From IMG/VR virus record IMGVR_UViG_3300030101_002380, positions 1 through 64,000 of that record: DNA of 64,000 bases; one strand, 5' to 3'. The notes beneath the pieces were generated by a model. It saw only the letters and a program-made list of their open reading frames with translations, was not told where the DNA came from and searched no databases. Shown here in pieces: positions 52,219-60,169 of the stretch. The stretch's first letter is position 1. Each line of letters opens with the position of its first letter. Made by a program: the position numbers and the translations under genes. The DNA comes from a virus.

Positions 52219-52749
52219 ATGATAAGTACAAAATTAAAAGATAACATTATGACTCCAGCTGAACGTAAACAAAAAGTAGCCAAGCTAAGGGAAGAGCATG
52301 AAGATTATTTCCAAACTATGGGTATAATTAATGCTTTATATATACCTAAGATGGCCTATAGACCAAGTGGTAAAGATGATCTACATGTATCATTTTTTCC
52401 AAGTGAGTTAGAAAAAGGTAAAGATATTTACACAGAGTTTGTAAGTATACAGTATGAGTCTGAAGATCCTAAAAGAACTTTATATTTAGTTAAACATAAT
52501 CCGCATTGGAAAGAGGAGTATGAACTAATTACAAGTAACTCAGGATTTGAAAGACATCTGATACCTGTTTCAGAGTTAAAAGCTATCAATGATGTAACTA
52601 GTAGAGGACAGAAGTTTACTACTAAGGACATCAAAGAAGATTTTGACAAAATAAAATTACCAGATCCAGAAACTGGTAGAGATATGCTAGATGTACTAAA
52701 AGGTATTGAGAGAGCATTATTAAGTATAAGTAATAAATTAAATAAATAA
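52219..52749 (+). CDS. Replication-module protein of unknown function
   Basis: The 176-residue protein begins MISTKLKDNIMTPAERKQKVAKLREEHEDYF. The start at 52,219 is supported because the 17 bases around it are identical to those at the primase start (54,247), suggesting a shared initiation context. The middle (DDLHVSFFPSELEKGKDIYTEFVSIQYESEDPKRTLYLVKHNPHWKEEYELI) has no known motif; the C-terminus is a helix. It lies between helicase and Sak4-like genes, two bases after the helicase stop, so a replication or recombination accessory role is likely. Confidence 0.55.
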   Translation: MISTKLKDNIMTPAERKQKVAKLREEHEDYFQTMGIINALYIPKMAYRPSGKDDLHVSFFPSELEKGKDIYTEFVSIQYESEDPKRTLYLVKHNPHWKEEYELITSNSGFERHLIPVSELKAINDVTSRGQKFTTKDIKEDFDKIKLPDPETGRDMLDVLKGIERALLSISNKLNK

Positions 52750-52751
52750 GT

Positions 52752-53432
52752 ATGGCACAAAGCGTATTAGTCATTGCAGACTCAGGGACTGGAAAGTCCA
52801 CATCTATTAGGACATTAGATCCTAAAGAAACTTTTATTATTAACATTGCTAACAAGCCGTTACCATTTAAAGGTTGGAAGAAGAATTACATTAATATTAG
52901 TAAAGAAAATCCAAAAGGTAATATGACTTCAGCTTCATCCGCTAATGGTATAGTTAAGGCTATGATGCATGTAAATGATAAAATGCCACACATCAAAACA
53001 TTAGTTATTGATGATTGGCAATATATGTCCAGCTTTGAATATTTTGATAGAGCTAGTGAAAAAGGTTATGATAAGTTTACTCAAATTGCAGCAAACTTAG
53101 CACAGGTTGCTAAGATGCCTAAAGATATGAGAGAAGACTTGACTATCTTTTTCTTAACTCATTCAGAAGATTCAACTGATATTAACGGACACAGAAAGGT
53201 TAAAGCTAAAACTATTGGTAAGATGATAGATAATACTTTAACATTAGAAGGTCTTTTCTCTATTGTTTTATTTGGTAGAGTTAAGAAGAATGAAGACTCA
53301 TTAGAATATGGGTTTGATACACAAAATAATGGAGAGAACACATGTAAGTCTCCAATGGGAATGTTTGATGATTCCTTTATACCTAATGATTTACAATTCG
53401 TAAAGAATTGTATTACAACTTATGAAAATTAA
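52752..53432 (+). CDS. Sak4-like single-strand annealing ATPase
   Basis: The 226-residue protein starts MAQSVLVIADSGTGKSTSIRTLDP, with Walker A DSGTGKST (10-17) at the very N-terminus, the hallmark of Sak4-type RecA-like ATPases. Walker B is LVIDDWQYM (about 79-87), followed by FDRASEKGYDKFTQIAANLAQV and FFLTHSEDS. These proteins promote homologous recombination by single-strand annealing in phages. It is next to a binding-protein candidate whose tail may recruit it. The family call is by motif layout. Confidence 0.75.
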   Translation: MAQSVLVIADSGTGKSTSIRTLDPKETFIINIANKPLPFKGWKKNYINISKENPKGNMTSASSANGIVKAMMHVNDKMPHIKTLVIDDWQYMSSFEYFDRASEKGYDKFTQIAANLAQVAKMPKDMREDLTIFFLTHSEDSTDINGHRKVKAKTIGKMIDNTLTLEGLFSIVLFGRVKKNEDSLEYGFDTQNNGENTCKSPMGMFDDSFIPNDLQFVKNCITTYEN

Positions 53433-53437
53433 TTATT

Positions 53438-54139
53438 ATGAATGAAGTAAAAAGTAAAGTTATGTTTAATACAAAAGACATGTCTGCTGGATCAAGCAGA
53501 CCAAAACCAGTAATGAGTCCAGGTAATCAAGTTATTAGAATTAATTCTATCACATTTGATAAGACACCATATGACTCTGAAGCGTACAATATTACTCTAC
53601 ATGTAGAAACAGAGCCTATTAAAGGAGACTTTGAAGGTTTTTATAAAGACATGGATGACCAATCTAAAGGTAGATATGAAGGCCAGGTTGGCAGAGTTAG
53701 AATGACTCCATATCCATATAAAGATGCAACACTTCCAAGTGGACGTGAGGTATCTAGAGATCAAGAAGTATTAAAGTCTATGATCTTTTTATCTGAGCAA
53801 TTAGGTAAAAGAGATGCACTAGATGCTATTGAGGCAGACACAATAGAAGCTTTTATGACAAAAGCATCAGGATTATTTGCTAATAGTGATTTCTTTAATG
53901 CTTGTATAGGTTCAAGACAATGGGAAAATAAAGAAGGTTATATTAATGATGATCTTTATTTACCTAGACCATCTAAGGATGGAGTTCCTGTAGAGGCTAT
54001 GGATACTGATGCTACTAAGTCTAGACTTATGACATATGATAGGTCTACACATCTTAGAGAGATTGTTAAGAAAGAAACACCAGCTGCTGATTCTTCATTT
54101 GAAGGAACAAAAGGTAGTGGATCTGACTTTGAACTGTAA
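53438..54139 (+). CDS. ssDNA-binding-like partner of the Sak4 ATPase
   Basis: The 233-residue protein has a beta-rich core (GNQVIRINSITFDKTPYDSEAYNITLHVETEPIKGDFEGFYKDMDDQ ... GQVGRVRMTPYPYKD) and a flexible C-terminus ending SGSDFEL. Proteins of this type follow Sak4-like ATPases in several phages and are considered single-stranded DNA-binding partners. The terminal FEL matches the protein at 45,785. The gene lies five bases after the ATPase and before a structured noncoding gap. No OB motif is provable here; the call is from context and shape. Confidence 0.55.
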   Translation: MNEVKSKVMFNTKDMSAGSSRPKPVMSPGNQVIRINSITFDKTPYDSEAYNITLHVETEPIKGDFEGFYKDMDDQSKGRYEGQVGRVRMTPYPYKDATLPSGREVSRDQEVLKSMIFLSEQLGKRDALDAIEADTIEAFMTKASGLFANSDFFNACIGSRQWENKEGYINDDLYLPRPSKDGVPVEAMDTDATKSRLMTYDRSTHLREIVKKETPAADSSFEGTKGSGSDFEL

Positions 54140-54246
54140 ATAATAAAAGGGGTGCTGAATGGTGTAATGTAGTTCCAGACGTGGTCATACCAGCTTAATT
54201 GAGGAGAAAACACTTGCGTTGTCCAACCCTCAGCCCTAATATTATT
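54140..54246 (+). other. Structured gap before the primase gene
   Basis: These 107 bases hold no gene. GGGTGCTGA (54,150-54,158) pairs with TCAGCCCT (54,230-54,237) with one bulged T, enclosing a perfect four-pair hairpin TGGT-CAT-ACCA (54,182-54,192). The words CAGACG and ATACC also occur in the gap at 63.68 kb. It may be a leader RNA element controlling primase. No known riboswitch is recognised. Confidence 0.4.
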
Positions 54247-55218
54247 ATGATAAGTACAAAGAATCTTGTATCTGATGAAAGCAAAGTACCAAGTGCTTGG
54301 GTATTTCAATACTATCTGGATTTACCAGAGAGTTTAACTGGACAAAATGTTAGAATACATTCTATATTTAATCCCGGTGAAAGGACACCAAGCATGTGGG
54401 TCTTTGTTGATAAGAGTACAAGGCAGTATAAATTTAAAGATTTCTCAACAGGAAACTATGGTAACAAGATTGATCTTATTAAAGAGCTTTTCAGTATAGA
54501 CTACTCAAAAGCTGTATTTAAAATGATTAATGATTACAATAAGTTTGCATTAGAAAAAGGTAAATATAACATAGAGGTTAAGGATCATCCTAGATATAAG
54601 GTTGATTATTGCAGTGAACGCCTATGGAATAGATTGGATCAGCAATACTGGTTACAGTTTAACATTGGTAAGTTAACATTAGAGAAATATAATGTAAAAC
54701 CTCTTGAATATTATACTATGTCAAAAGATGATCCTGATGGTGTTAAGACTATTAAGATGGAGTATCCAAAGTTATATGGCTACTTTGACAAGGATGGTAA
54801 AGTTTATAAAATATACCAACCGTCACAAAAAAAATATAAATTCATAAAGATCAATGCACATCTGCAAGGCTTTGATCAGTTAGAATATAATCAACCTTAT
54901 TTGGTTATATGTTCTTCTCTGAAAGATGCAATGTGTCTTAGTCAGTTTGGTTATAACCTTGAGGTTATTGCTCCTGACTCAGAGAATACAGTAATCAAAC
55001 CGTATATAATCCAAAATCTTAAGAATAAATATAAAAAAGTTATAACTTTGTTTGATAATGATGTTGCCGGACATGCAGCTGTAAATAAATATTTACTGCA
55101 TTTTAACATAAAAGGCACATGGTTAGACAGTAGTAAAGACATTGCTGATCTTGTAAAAGAAAAAGGTTTTGATGCTGCTCATAGAGAAATTAAAGTTAAA
55201 CTTAAAAGTATATTATGA
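54247..55218 (+). CDS. DNA primase (Toprim-type)
   Basis: This is 323 residues from ATG at 54,247 (MISTKNLVSDES); a longer frame from 54,199 would be read through a structured gap and is unlikely. The zinc-finger-like start is reduced (FNPGERTPSMWVFVDKSTRQYKFKDFSTG, about 37-65, like the CHC2 core without its cysteines). Toprim motifs follow: LVICSSLKDAMCLSQFG near 219-235 and KVITLFDNDVAGHAAVNKY near 263-281, with DND. The absence of the usual zinc ligands is notable but seen in phage primases. It ends in an ATGA overlap with the resolvase. Confidence 0.78.
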   Translation: MISTKNLVSDESKVPSAWVFQYYLDLPESLTGQNVRIHSIFNPGERTPSMWVFVDKSTRQYKFKDFSTGNYGNKIDLIKELFSIDYSKAVFKMINDYNKFALEKGKYNIEVKDHPRYKVDYCSERLWNRLDQQYWLQFNIGKLTLEKYNVKPLEYYTMSKDDPDGVKTIKMEYPKLYGYFDKDGKVYKIYQPSQKKYKFIKINAHLQGFDQLEYNQPYLVICSSLKDAMCLSQFGYNLEVIAPDSENTVIKPYIIQNLKNKYKKVITLFDNDVAGHAAVNKYLLHFNIKGTWLDSSKDIADLVKEKGFDAAHREIKVKLKSIL

Positions 55219-55661
55219 AATGGTTTATACCGGGGAATGTACCCTCAAGTAAAAATGGTAGAAGGTGGACTGGTAAATATTTTATATCAAGTAAAACTGT
55301 TATGAAATATAGAAAGGACACTACTAAATATTACAAGAAGCATGCAGCTTCCTTTACAAAGGAGTTAGCAAAGCATGATCTTCCTGTAACAATATCATTT
55401 AAATTTTATAGAGGTACACGGCACAAGTTTGATTATATAAATCCTGCACAAACGGTTCAAGATGACATGGTAAAGCATGGTTGGATTGAAGATGATAATA
55501 TGACATTTATGTTGCCGCATTTTGAAGAGTATGTGTATGATAAACAGAATCCGGGTGTTGAAATTAAAATAATTAAAAATGAAAAATCTAACAATAAAAC
55601 AAAAGCTAAAACTAAGAGAACTAAAAGATCTAGGGATAGTAAAAATTCAAATACATTATAG
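55215..55661 (+). CDS. RusA-like Holliday junction resolvase
   Basis: The 148-residue protein begins MKWFIPGNVPSSKNGRRWTGKYFISSKTVMKYRKDT, with the RusA-type PSSKN opening. The acidic core is in FDYINPAQTVQDDMVKHGWIEDDN (about 74-97), where the family has D..N......D.L...G...DD. RusA enzymes cut four-way DNA junctions before packaging. The C-terminal Lys/Arg-rich tail (KNEKSNNKTKAKTKRTKRSRD) overlaps the next gene by 83 bases in another frame. That long overlap is unusual and suggests the tail evolved by extension. Confidence 0.75.
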   Translation: MKWFIPGNVPSSKNGRRWTGKYFISSKTVMKYRKDTTKYYKKHAASFTKELAKHDLPVTISFKFYRGTRHKFDYINPAQTVQDDMVKHGWIEDDNMTFMLPHFEEYVYDKQNPGVEIKIIKNEKSNNKTKAKTKRTKRSRDSKNSNTL

Positions 55662-55959
55662 TGGAGGTGGTGATGATGGTTGCATTGATAGTGCTGATGC
55701 ATATATATTAGATGAAAATGGTAAAGAAAAATGGGATAGAGATATTGTTCCTGTTGACTTTCTTGATATGTTTGAGGAGGTACTTTATAATTTTATAAGT
55801 AAAAATGTTGAGTGGGATTGGGTCAACAATGATGGTGGTTATGGAAGTTTAGAAATTAATGTTGATACAGGAGAATTAACTATTCATCATACTCAAAGGC
55901 ATTCAGAAGACTATGAGTATCCTATAAAGGAAAATCCTATTACTAAAGCTTTGGCATAA
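55579..55959 (+). CDS. DUF6878-like protein
   Basis: The 126-residue protein contains IHYSGGGDDGCIDSADAYILDENGK (about 25-49) and VEWDWVNNDGGYGSLEINVDTGELTIHHTQR (about 77-107). From memory the GGGDxGxID and WxWxNNDGGYG words match the DUF6878 family found in phages and plasmids. It overlaps the resolvase tail by 83 bases and joins the next gene with one shared base. The function is unknown. It begins the accessory block that leads into the vWA/MoxR genes. Confidence 0.6.
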   Translation: MKNLTIKQKLKLRELKDLGIVKIQIHYSGGGDDGCIDSADAYILDENGKEKWDRDIVPVDFLDMFEEVLYNFISKNVEWDWVNNDGGYGSLEINVDTGELTIHHTQRHSEDYEYPIKENPITKALA

Positions 55960-56306
55960 TGGCTCATCCATTATTGCATTCTAAATCTTCTGCAAGGAAG
56001 TTTGGAGGTAAACCTGAAGACTATAACCACATCCATGATTGGATGGATGAAACTAAAAGTTGGTTAGGTTCCTCTATGCACAGAATGTTTAGACATCACA
56101 GTGAAGGTATCTTTGCTTGTGAAGATAGATTTGGTAAATCATTTAAAAATTCAGATGGTAAAACTGTATATACTAGATATGTTGCAGAGCAACATGTAAG
56201 AGAGGATTGTAATAATTACATTCCTACTGCAAAAGAATGGTTAGACATTCTTAATAGTAATAAAACGCCTATATGGGCATTAAAAACAATGAAAATAAAT
56301 GATTAA
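55959..56306 (+). CDS. DUF6915-like protein
   Basis: The 115-residue protein begins MAHPLLHSKSSARKFGGKPEDYNHIHDWMDETKSWLGSSMHRMFRHHSEGIFACEDRFG, and ends with VRYVAEQHVREDCNNYIPTAKEWLDIL-type text. The pattern of SSxxKFGG-PEDYxxIHDWxDESK, RHHxEGIF and EQHVxED is what I recall of the DUF6915 family, common in phages and mobile elements. The many conserved His suggest metal binding or catalysis. It starts one base before the DUF6878-like stop. The function is unknown. Confidence 0.65.
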   Translation: MAHPLLHSKSSARKFGGKPEDYNHIHDWMDETKSWLGSSMHRMFRHHSEGIFACEDRFGKSFKNSDGKTVYTRYVAEQHVREDCNNYIPTAKEWLDILNSNKTPIWALKTMKIND

Positions 56307-56700
56307 ATTAACTTTAGAATTATATTTACAAAATAAAAGATTAATAAACGGATCAGATGAAGATATGCAAATAGGTATATCTAATCTTATAAATATAGAT
56401 GTTTCTGATACGGTGATAATAGCAATAGCTAAGTCATTGGATGCTCAACGTAGAAGTGCTTTTATATCACAACTTAGTAAAGCAGAAAATTGGAATACAG
56501 AAACAGAAGCTTTAGAAAGAATGAGTGATCTTAGAGAAAAGTGTAAACCTTGGAGTGAAGTATTTCAGATTCTTAAAAAGAAATCTGTTTCTGATATAGA
56601 AAAAGAAATAGTAAAGTATGAAATTACCAATCTGTATCTAGTTGGATTAGGAACTGATAAAAATTTTGTAAAGAAAATTAATTTAGAATTAGCATGGTAA
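56299..56700 (+). CDS. Small helical protein before the vWA gene
   Basis: The 133-residue protein (MIKLTLELYLQNKRLINGSDEDMQIGISNLINIDVSDTVIIAIAKSLDAQRRSAFISQLSKAENW) is mainly helical with no recognised motif. It overlaps the DUF6915-like gene by 8 bases and the vWA gene by 7 bases, so it is part of the same operon. The tight coupling with the vWA and MoxR genes suggests it belongs to that complex as a regulator or adaptor. There is no catalytic clue. Confidence 0.5.
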   Translation: MIKLTLELYLQNKRLINGSDEDMQIGISNLINIDVSDTVIIAIAKSLDAQRRSAFISQLSKAENWNTETEALERMSDLREKCKPWSEVFQILKKKSVSDIEKEIVKYEITNLYLVGLGTDKNFVKKINLELAW

Positions 56701-57857
56701 ATATATCAGATATTCTTGCTAGAGCAAGTAAATCTCTAATCTTAGATGAGCCCTATTACGGGCTCTTTTTGATTGGACTAAACAAACAAATACGTAAAGA
56801 CATACCTACTGCAGGTGTGAGTAAAAATGGTATAGGTGTTCAACTATCTATTAACCCAGGTTTCTTTGCTGATCTTAATGAGAAACAAAGAATAGGATTA
56901 CTAAAACATGAATTATTGCACGTGTCTTTTGGACATATAACAATGAGAGATAGATTTAGTAATCATAAACTATTTAATATTGCTGCAGATCTTGAAATTA
57001 ATCAATATATAGCCGCTGATCAGTTACCAGAAGGTGGTTTGACTTTAGATATGTTTCCTGACCTTAATCTTCCTGAGAAAGCTGGTACTACTAAGTATTA
57101 TGAGCTACTTGAACAAGAACAAAAGTCTGGTAGTTGTCCATCATTAGAGTCTTTATTAGATCAAATGGATGGTGATAGTCAGTATTGTCATGGTACATGG
57201 GAAGAATTTGAAGATCTTACAGAAGCTGAACAGAAGCTTGTAGAAAAACAAGTGCAGCATCAAATGAAGGAAACTGCAGAGCAGACTGAAAAGAGACGTG
57301 GTAATATACCAGGAGAGCTTGCAGATCTTATTAGTAGACTTAGACATATTGAACCTCCAAAGTTTGATTGGAAAGGATACTTAAGAAGATTTGTTGGTAA
57401 TTCTAGTGTATCATATACTAAAAAGTTAAGACGTAAGTATAACAAGAGGTATGTAGAAAATCCGGGTCTTAAAATAAAATTCAAGAATAATATACTAGTT
57501 GGTGTTGACACATCAGGATCTGTATCTAATGATGAATTAAAAGAATTTATGAATGAGTTGGTGCATATGCATAAGACTGGTCACAAGATTACAGTTGCAC
57601 AATGTGATACACAATTAAATTCAGTAGAAGAGTTCAATCCAAGAAAGGATTGGGAGATCAAAGGTAGAGGTGGTACAAGCTTTCAACCTGTTATAGATCA
57701 CTTTAATGAAAGAAAGGGAAAATATACAGCCCTTATATACTTAACAGATGGAGAGGCGTACTCTCCTGAGAACTGTCCACATAATACCTTATGGGTACAT
57801 AGTTCTCGTTGCAATATTAATGAAGACTTACCAGGTCTTAAAATACAATTAAATTAA
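56694..57857 (+). CDS. vWA protein with metallopeptidase-like N-terminus (DUF2201 type)
   Basis: The 387-residue protein has a zinc-peptidase-like motif HELLHVSFGH at 72-81 in the N-terminal half and a von Willebrand A domain in the C-terminal third, with the metal-binding DTSGS at 272-276 and LIYLTDGEAYSPEN further on. This is the DUF2201 arrangement, whose members pair with MoxR-type ATPases. Here the MoxR gene follows 5 bases later. MoxR/vWA pairs act as chaperones that insert metals or remodel targets. In a phage the target is unknown. Both active-site motifs look intact. Confidence 0.8.
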   Translation: MVNISDILARASKSLILDEPYYGLFLIGLNKQIRKDIPTAGVSKNGIGVQLSINPGFFADLNEKQRIGLLKHELLHVSFGHITMRDRFSNHKLFNIAADLEINQYIAADQLPEGGLTLDMFPDLNLPEKAGTTKYYELLEQEQKSGSCPSLESLLDQMDGDSQYCHGTWEEFEDLTEAEQKLVEKQVQHQMKETAEQTEKRRGNIPGELADLISRLRHIEPPKFDWKGYLRRFVGNSSVSYTKKLRRKYNKRYVENPGLKIKFKNNILVGVDTSGSVSNDELKEFMNELVHMHKTGHKITVAQCDTQLNSVEEFNPRKDWEIKGRGGTSFQPVIDHFNERKGKYTALIYLTDGEAYSPENCPHNTLWVHSSRCNINEDLPGLKIQLN

Positions 57858-57861
57858 AATT

Positions 57862-59124
57862 ATGGCACAAGTAAATTTAAATATTGATGAATTAAAAGGT
57901 TTTGTTAACCACATAGTAAAGAACAATAGGTTCTTACAAGAAGGAGGTAAGAATCCTGTAGCTGTTGAAGTAGTAGGTGAATCAGGTATTGGTAAGACTA
58001 CTGCTGTATTACAGCTAGCTAAAGAAAACAATCTTAATTTTGTTAAGCTAAATCTTGCACAGATAGAAGAGTTGGGTGACCTTGTAGGTTTTCCAGTTCG
58101 TCAGTTCCAGATGTATAAAGAGAAGCAAGTAGCAAAAAAGATTGATGATCTTAGTTATACTGCAGCACAGAAAGCTGCGGCTGCTGCACAAGTTGGTAAT
58201 GCTGCTGTTACAAAGAAAGTTGGACAGTGGGTTGATGAACTTGCAGTTGAAGAATATCTTAGACAAGGTTGGAAGATGACCGGTAAGAATAGAATGTCTT
58301 ACTGTGCACCTGAGTGGATTGCAGATAAAAAAGATGGAGGTATACTTCTTCTTGATGACTGGAACCGTGCAGATGTTAGATTCATACAGGCTGTCATGGA
58401 ACTTGTAGATAGACAGCAATATATTTCTTGGTCTTTACCAAAAGACTGGCATATTATACTAACCAGTAATCCAGATAATGGAGACTACATGGTTAATAGT
58501 ATTGACTCAGCACAAAAGACTAGATATATTACTGCTAATCTTAAGTTTGATGTAGAAGTATGGGCTCGTTGGGCAGAAGAAGAAGGTATTGATACTAGAT
58601 GTATTAACTTCTTATTACTACACCCGGAGCTTGTGACACAAGAGACTAATGCAAGATCTATTACAGCATTCTTTAATGCTATATCTAGCTTTGAATCTTT
58701 TGAAGACAACTTGTCTATGATCCAGATGATTGGTGAAGGTAGTGTTGGTGATGCATTTGCATCTATGTTCACTACATTTATTAATAATAAGCTTGATAAG
58801 CTTGTAACACCTAAAGATTTATTAACTCATGATAATGAGCAATACATTCTTGGTGAACTAAGAGGTTGTGTTGGTAAAGATGATACATACAGAGCAGACA
58901 TTGCATCAACTCTGGCTACCAGATTGGCAAACTATTCTGTTGTATACTCTAAAGAAAATACTGTTTCACAAAAGATTACTGATAGATTGATTACACTGTG
59001 TACTAAAGATTACTTTACTGATGATCTTAAGTATCTAGTTGTACGTACAATTTTCAATGGTAATAAATCTAAGTTTAATAAAATGATGATGAATCCTGAA
59101 ATCATCAAAATGACTGTAAAATAA
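57862..59124 (+). CDS. MoxR-type AAA+ ATPase
   Basis: The 420-residue protein has Walker A GESGIGKT (39-46), Walker B GILLLDDWNRAD (about 158-169), and sensor LTSNPDNGDY (about 203-212), typical of MoxR ATPases. A helical insertion (SYTAAQKAAAAAQVGNAAVTKKVGQWVDELAVEEYLRQGWK, about 95-135) separates Walker A and B. It lies directly after the vWA gene and directly before two related genes, all within a few bases. MoxR proteins use ATP to remodel partner proteins, usually through a vWA protein. The C-terminal half is less clear. Confidence 0.82.
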   Translation: MAQVNLNIDELKGFVNHIVKNNRFLQEGGKNPVAVEVVGESGIGKTTAVLQLAKENNLNFVKLNLAQIEELGDLVGFPVRQFQMYKEKQVAKKIDDLSYTAAQKAAAAAQVGNAAVTKKVGQWVDELAVEEYLRQGWKMTGKNRMSYCAPEWIADKKDGGILLLDDWNRADVRFIQAVMELVDRQQYISWSLPKDWHIILTSNPDNGDYMVNSIDSAQKTRYITANLKFDVEVWARWAEEEGIDTRCINFLLLHPELVTQETNARSITAFFNAISSFESFEDNLSMIQMIGEGSVGDAFASMFTTFINNKLDKLVTPKDLLTHDNEQYILGELRGCVGKDDTYRADIASTLATRLANYSVVYSKENTVSQKITDRLITLCTKDYFTDDLKYLVVRTIFNGNKSKFNKMMMNPEIIKMTVK

Positions 59125-59125
59125 T

Positions 59126-60169
59126 ATGGCAAGAGCAATACACCAGGAGTTTAATCCTGATGCTATTGAACATTTCTCTATTGACTGTGACCCTTATGGG
59201 GTCATGGTTGATAGAAATGGTACAATAGAAACCGTTTATATTGATGAGTCAGATTATACTTCTAAAAAAATAGAGAGTATTCTTGACAAAAGTGATTGTG
59301 ATGTTCAACCGGACATGACACTATATAAAAAAGCATTTGTACTTCCTAATTGTCCTGTTTCTGTTGACAGAATCAAAGCTGCATTAAAAGAGCATAGTAT
59401 AAGTATTACTAAGGATCTTGATGCTGCTGATGTTATAATATCTCACGGATATCATAGTACATCAACAGATACATGTGAGAATATTAATCATAATTATTTG
59501 TTAAATACTATATATAACCATGATTCTATTGAGGCTGGTTGTATGGAGGTTGATGATTATTGTGCAGCAAATGCAAGAGGTAATGAATTAGCTAGAGTTA
59601 TATACTGTAGTAAAGTTGAAGAGGGATTTGTTGGTAACTACACAGCAAATAGATTAGAGTTTCCATATGATGCACATATGATTTCTGGTCTTGCAGTTAA
59701 TGCTGCATATGCAGTTGAGATGGGTAAACCAATATTTGATGTAGAGAAAGTTATGCATCAGTCAGCTACTAAAGTTAAATTAGATGATAGACTTTTACAA
59801 GATCTAATATCTATGAAGAATAGTGGTTCTGGTGATGACTGGAATATGATTGGAGCTATATTGCCTACTATTGATTATAGATATAATCATCATTTACTAT
59901 GGAAATTATCTTATGAAATGTATAGTAATATGTACATGTATAATAGGAATAAAGATGTTCAGTATTGGAAGAGAGCTTCTGGTATTGATCAGTATTATCA
60001 TAGGTCTGCATTAGATCAAATCCAATGGATGGAAGAAAAGAAGTTTCTTAATAAAGAATCTTTTAAGTATTTAGAATCTATTGTTAGAAAAGAAATAAGA
60101 ATAGATAATAGGGACTTGTACGTATTTAAAGTAAGTGTTAAACCAGAATATAAAAAGTATTTAAAATGA
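59126..60169 (+). CDS. Paired unknown protein A, linked to MoxR/vWA
   Basis: The 347-residue protein starts 1 base after the MoxR stop. A segment near 65-110 (KKAFVLPNCPVSVDRIKAALKEHSISITKDLDAADVIISHGYHS) is paralogous in outline to one in the next gene. It recalls the general shape of a BRCT-like or Rossmann-like unit with an ADVIIS strand, but I cannot fix a family. The C-terminal half (VKLDDRLLQDLISMKNSGSGDDWNMIGAILPTIDY) also aligns loosely with the next gene. It is likely a substrate, adaptor or regulator of the ATPase. Confidence 0.6.
   Translation: MARAIHQEFNPDAIEHFSIDCDPYGVMVDRNGTIETVYIDESDYTSKKIESILDKSDCDVQPDMTLYKKAFVLPNCPVSVDRIKAALKEHSISITKDLDAADVIISHGYHSTSTDTCENINHNYLLNTIYNHDSIEAGCMEVDDYCAANARGNELARVIYCSKVEEGFVGNYTANRLEFPYDAHMISGLAVNAAYAVEMGKPIFDVEKVMHQSATKVKLDDRLLQDLISMKNSGSGDDWNMIGAILPTIDYRYNHHLLWKLSYEMYSNMYMYNRNKDVQYWKRASGIDQYYHRSALDQIQWMEEKKFLNKESFKYLESIVRKEIRIDNRDLYVFKVSVKPEYKKYLK

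Noticed and set aside
54199-54246. Longer primase start (MRRKHLRCPTLSPNII)
   Set aside because: It reads through the structured gap; the MISTK start shares its 17-base context with another gene.
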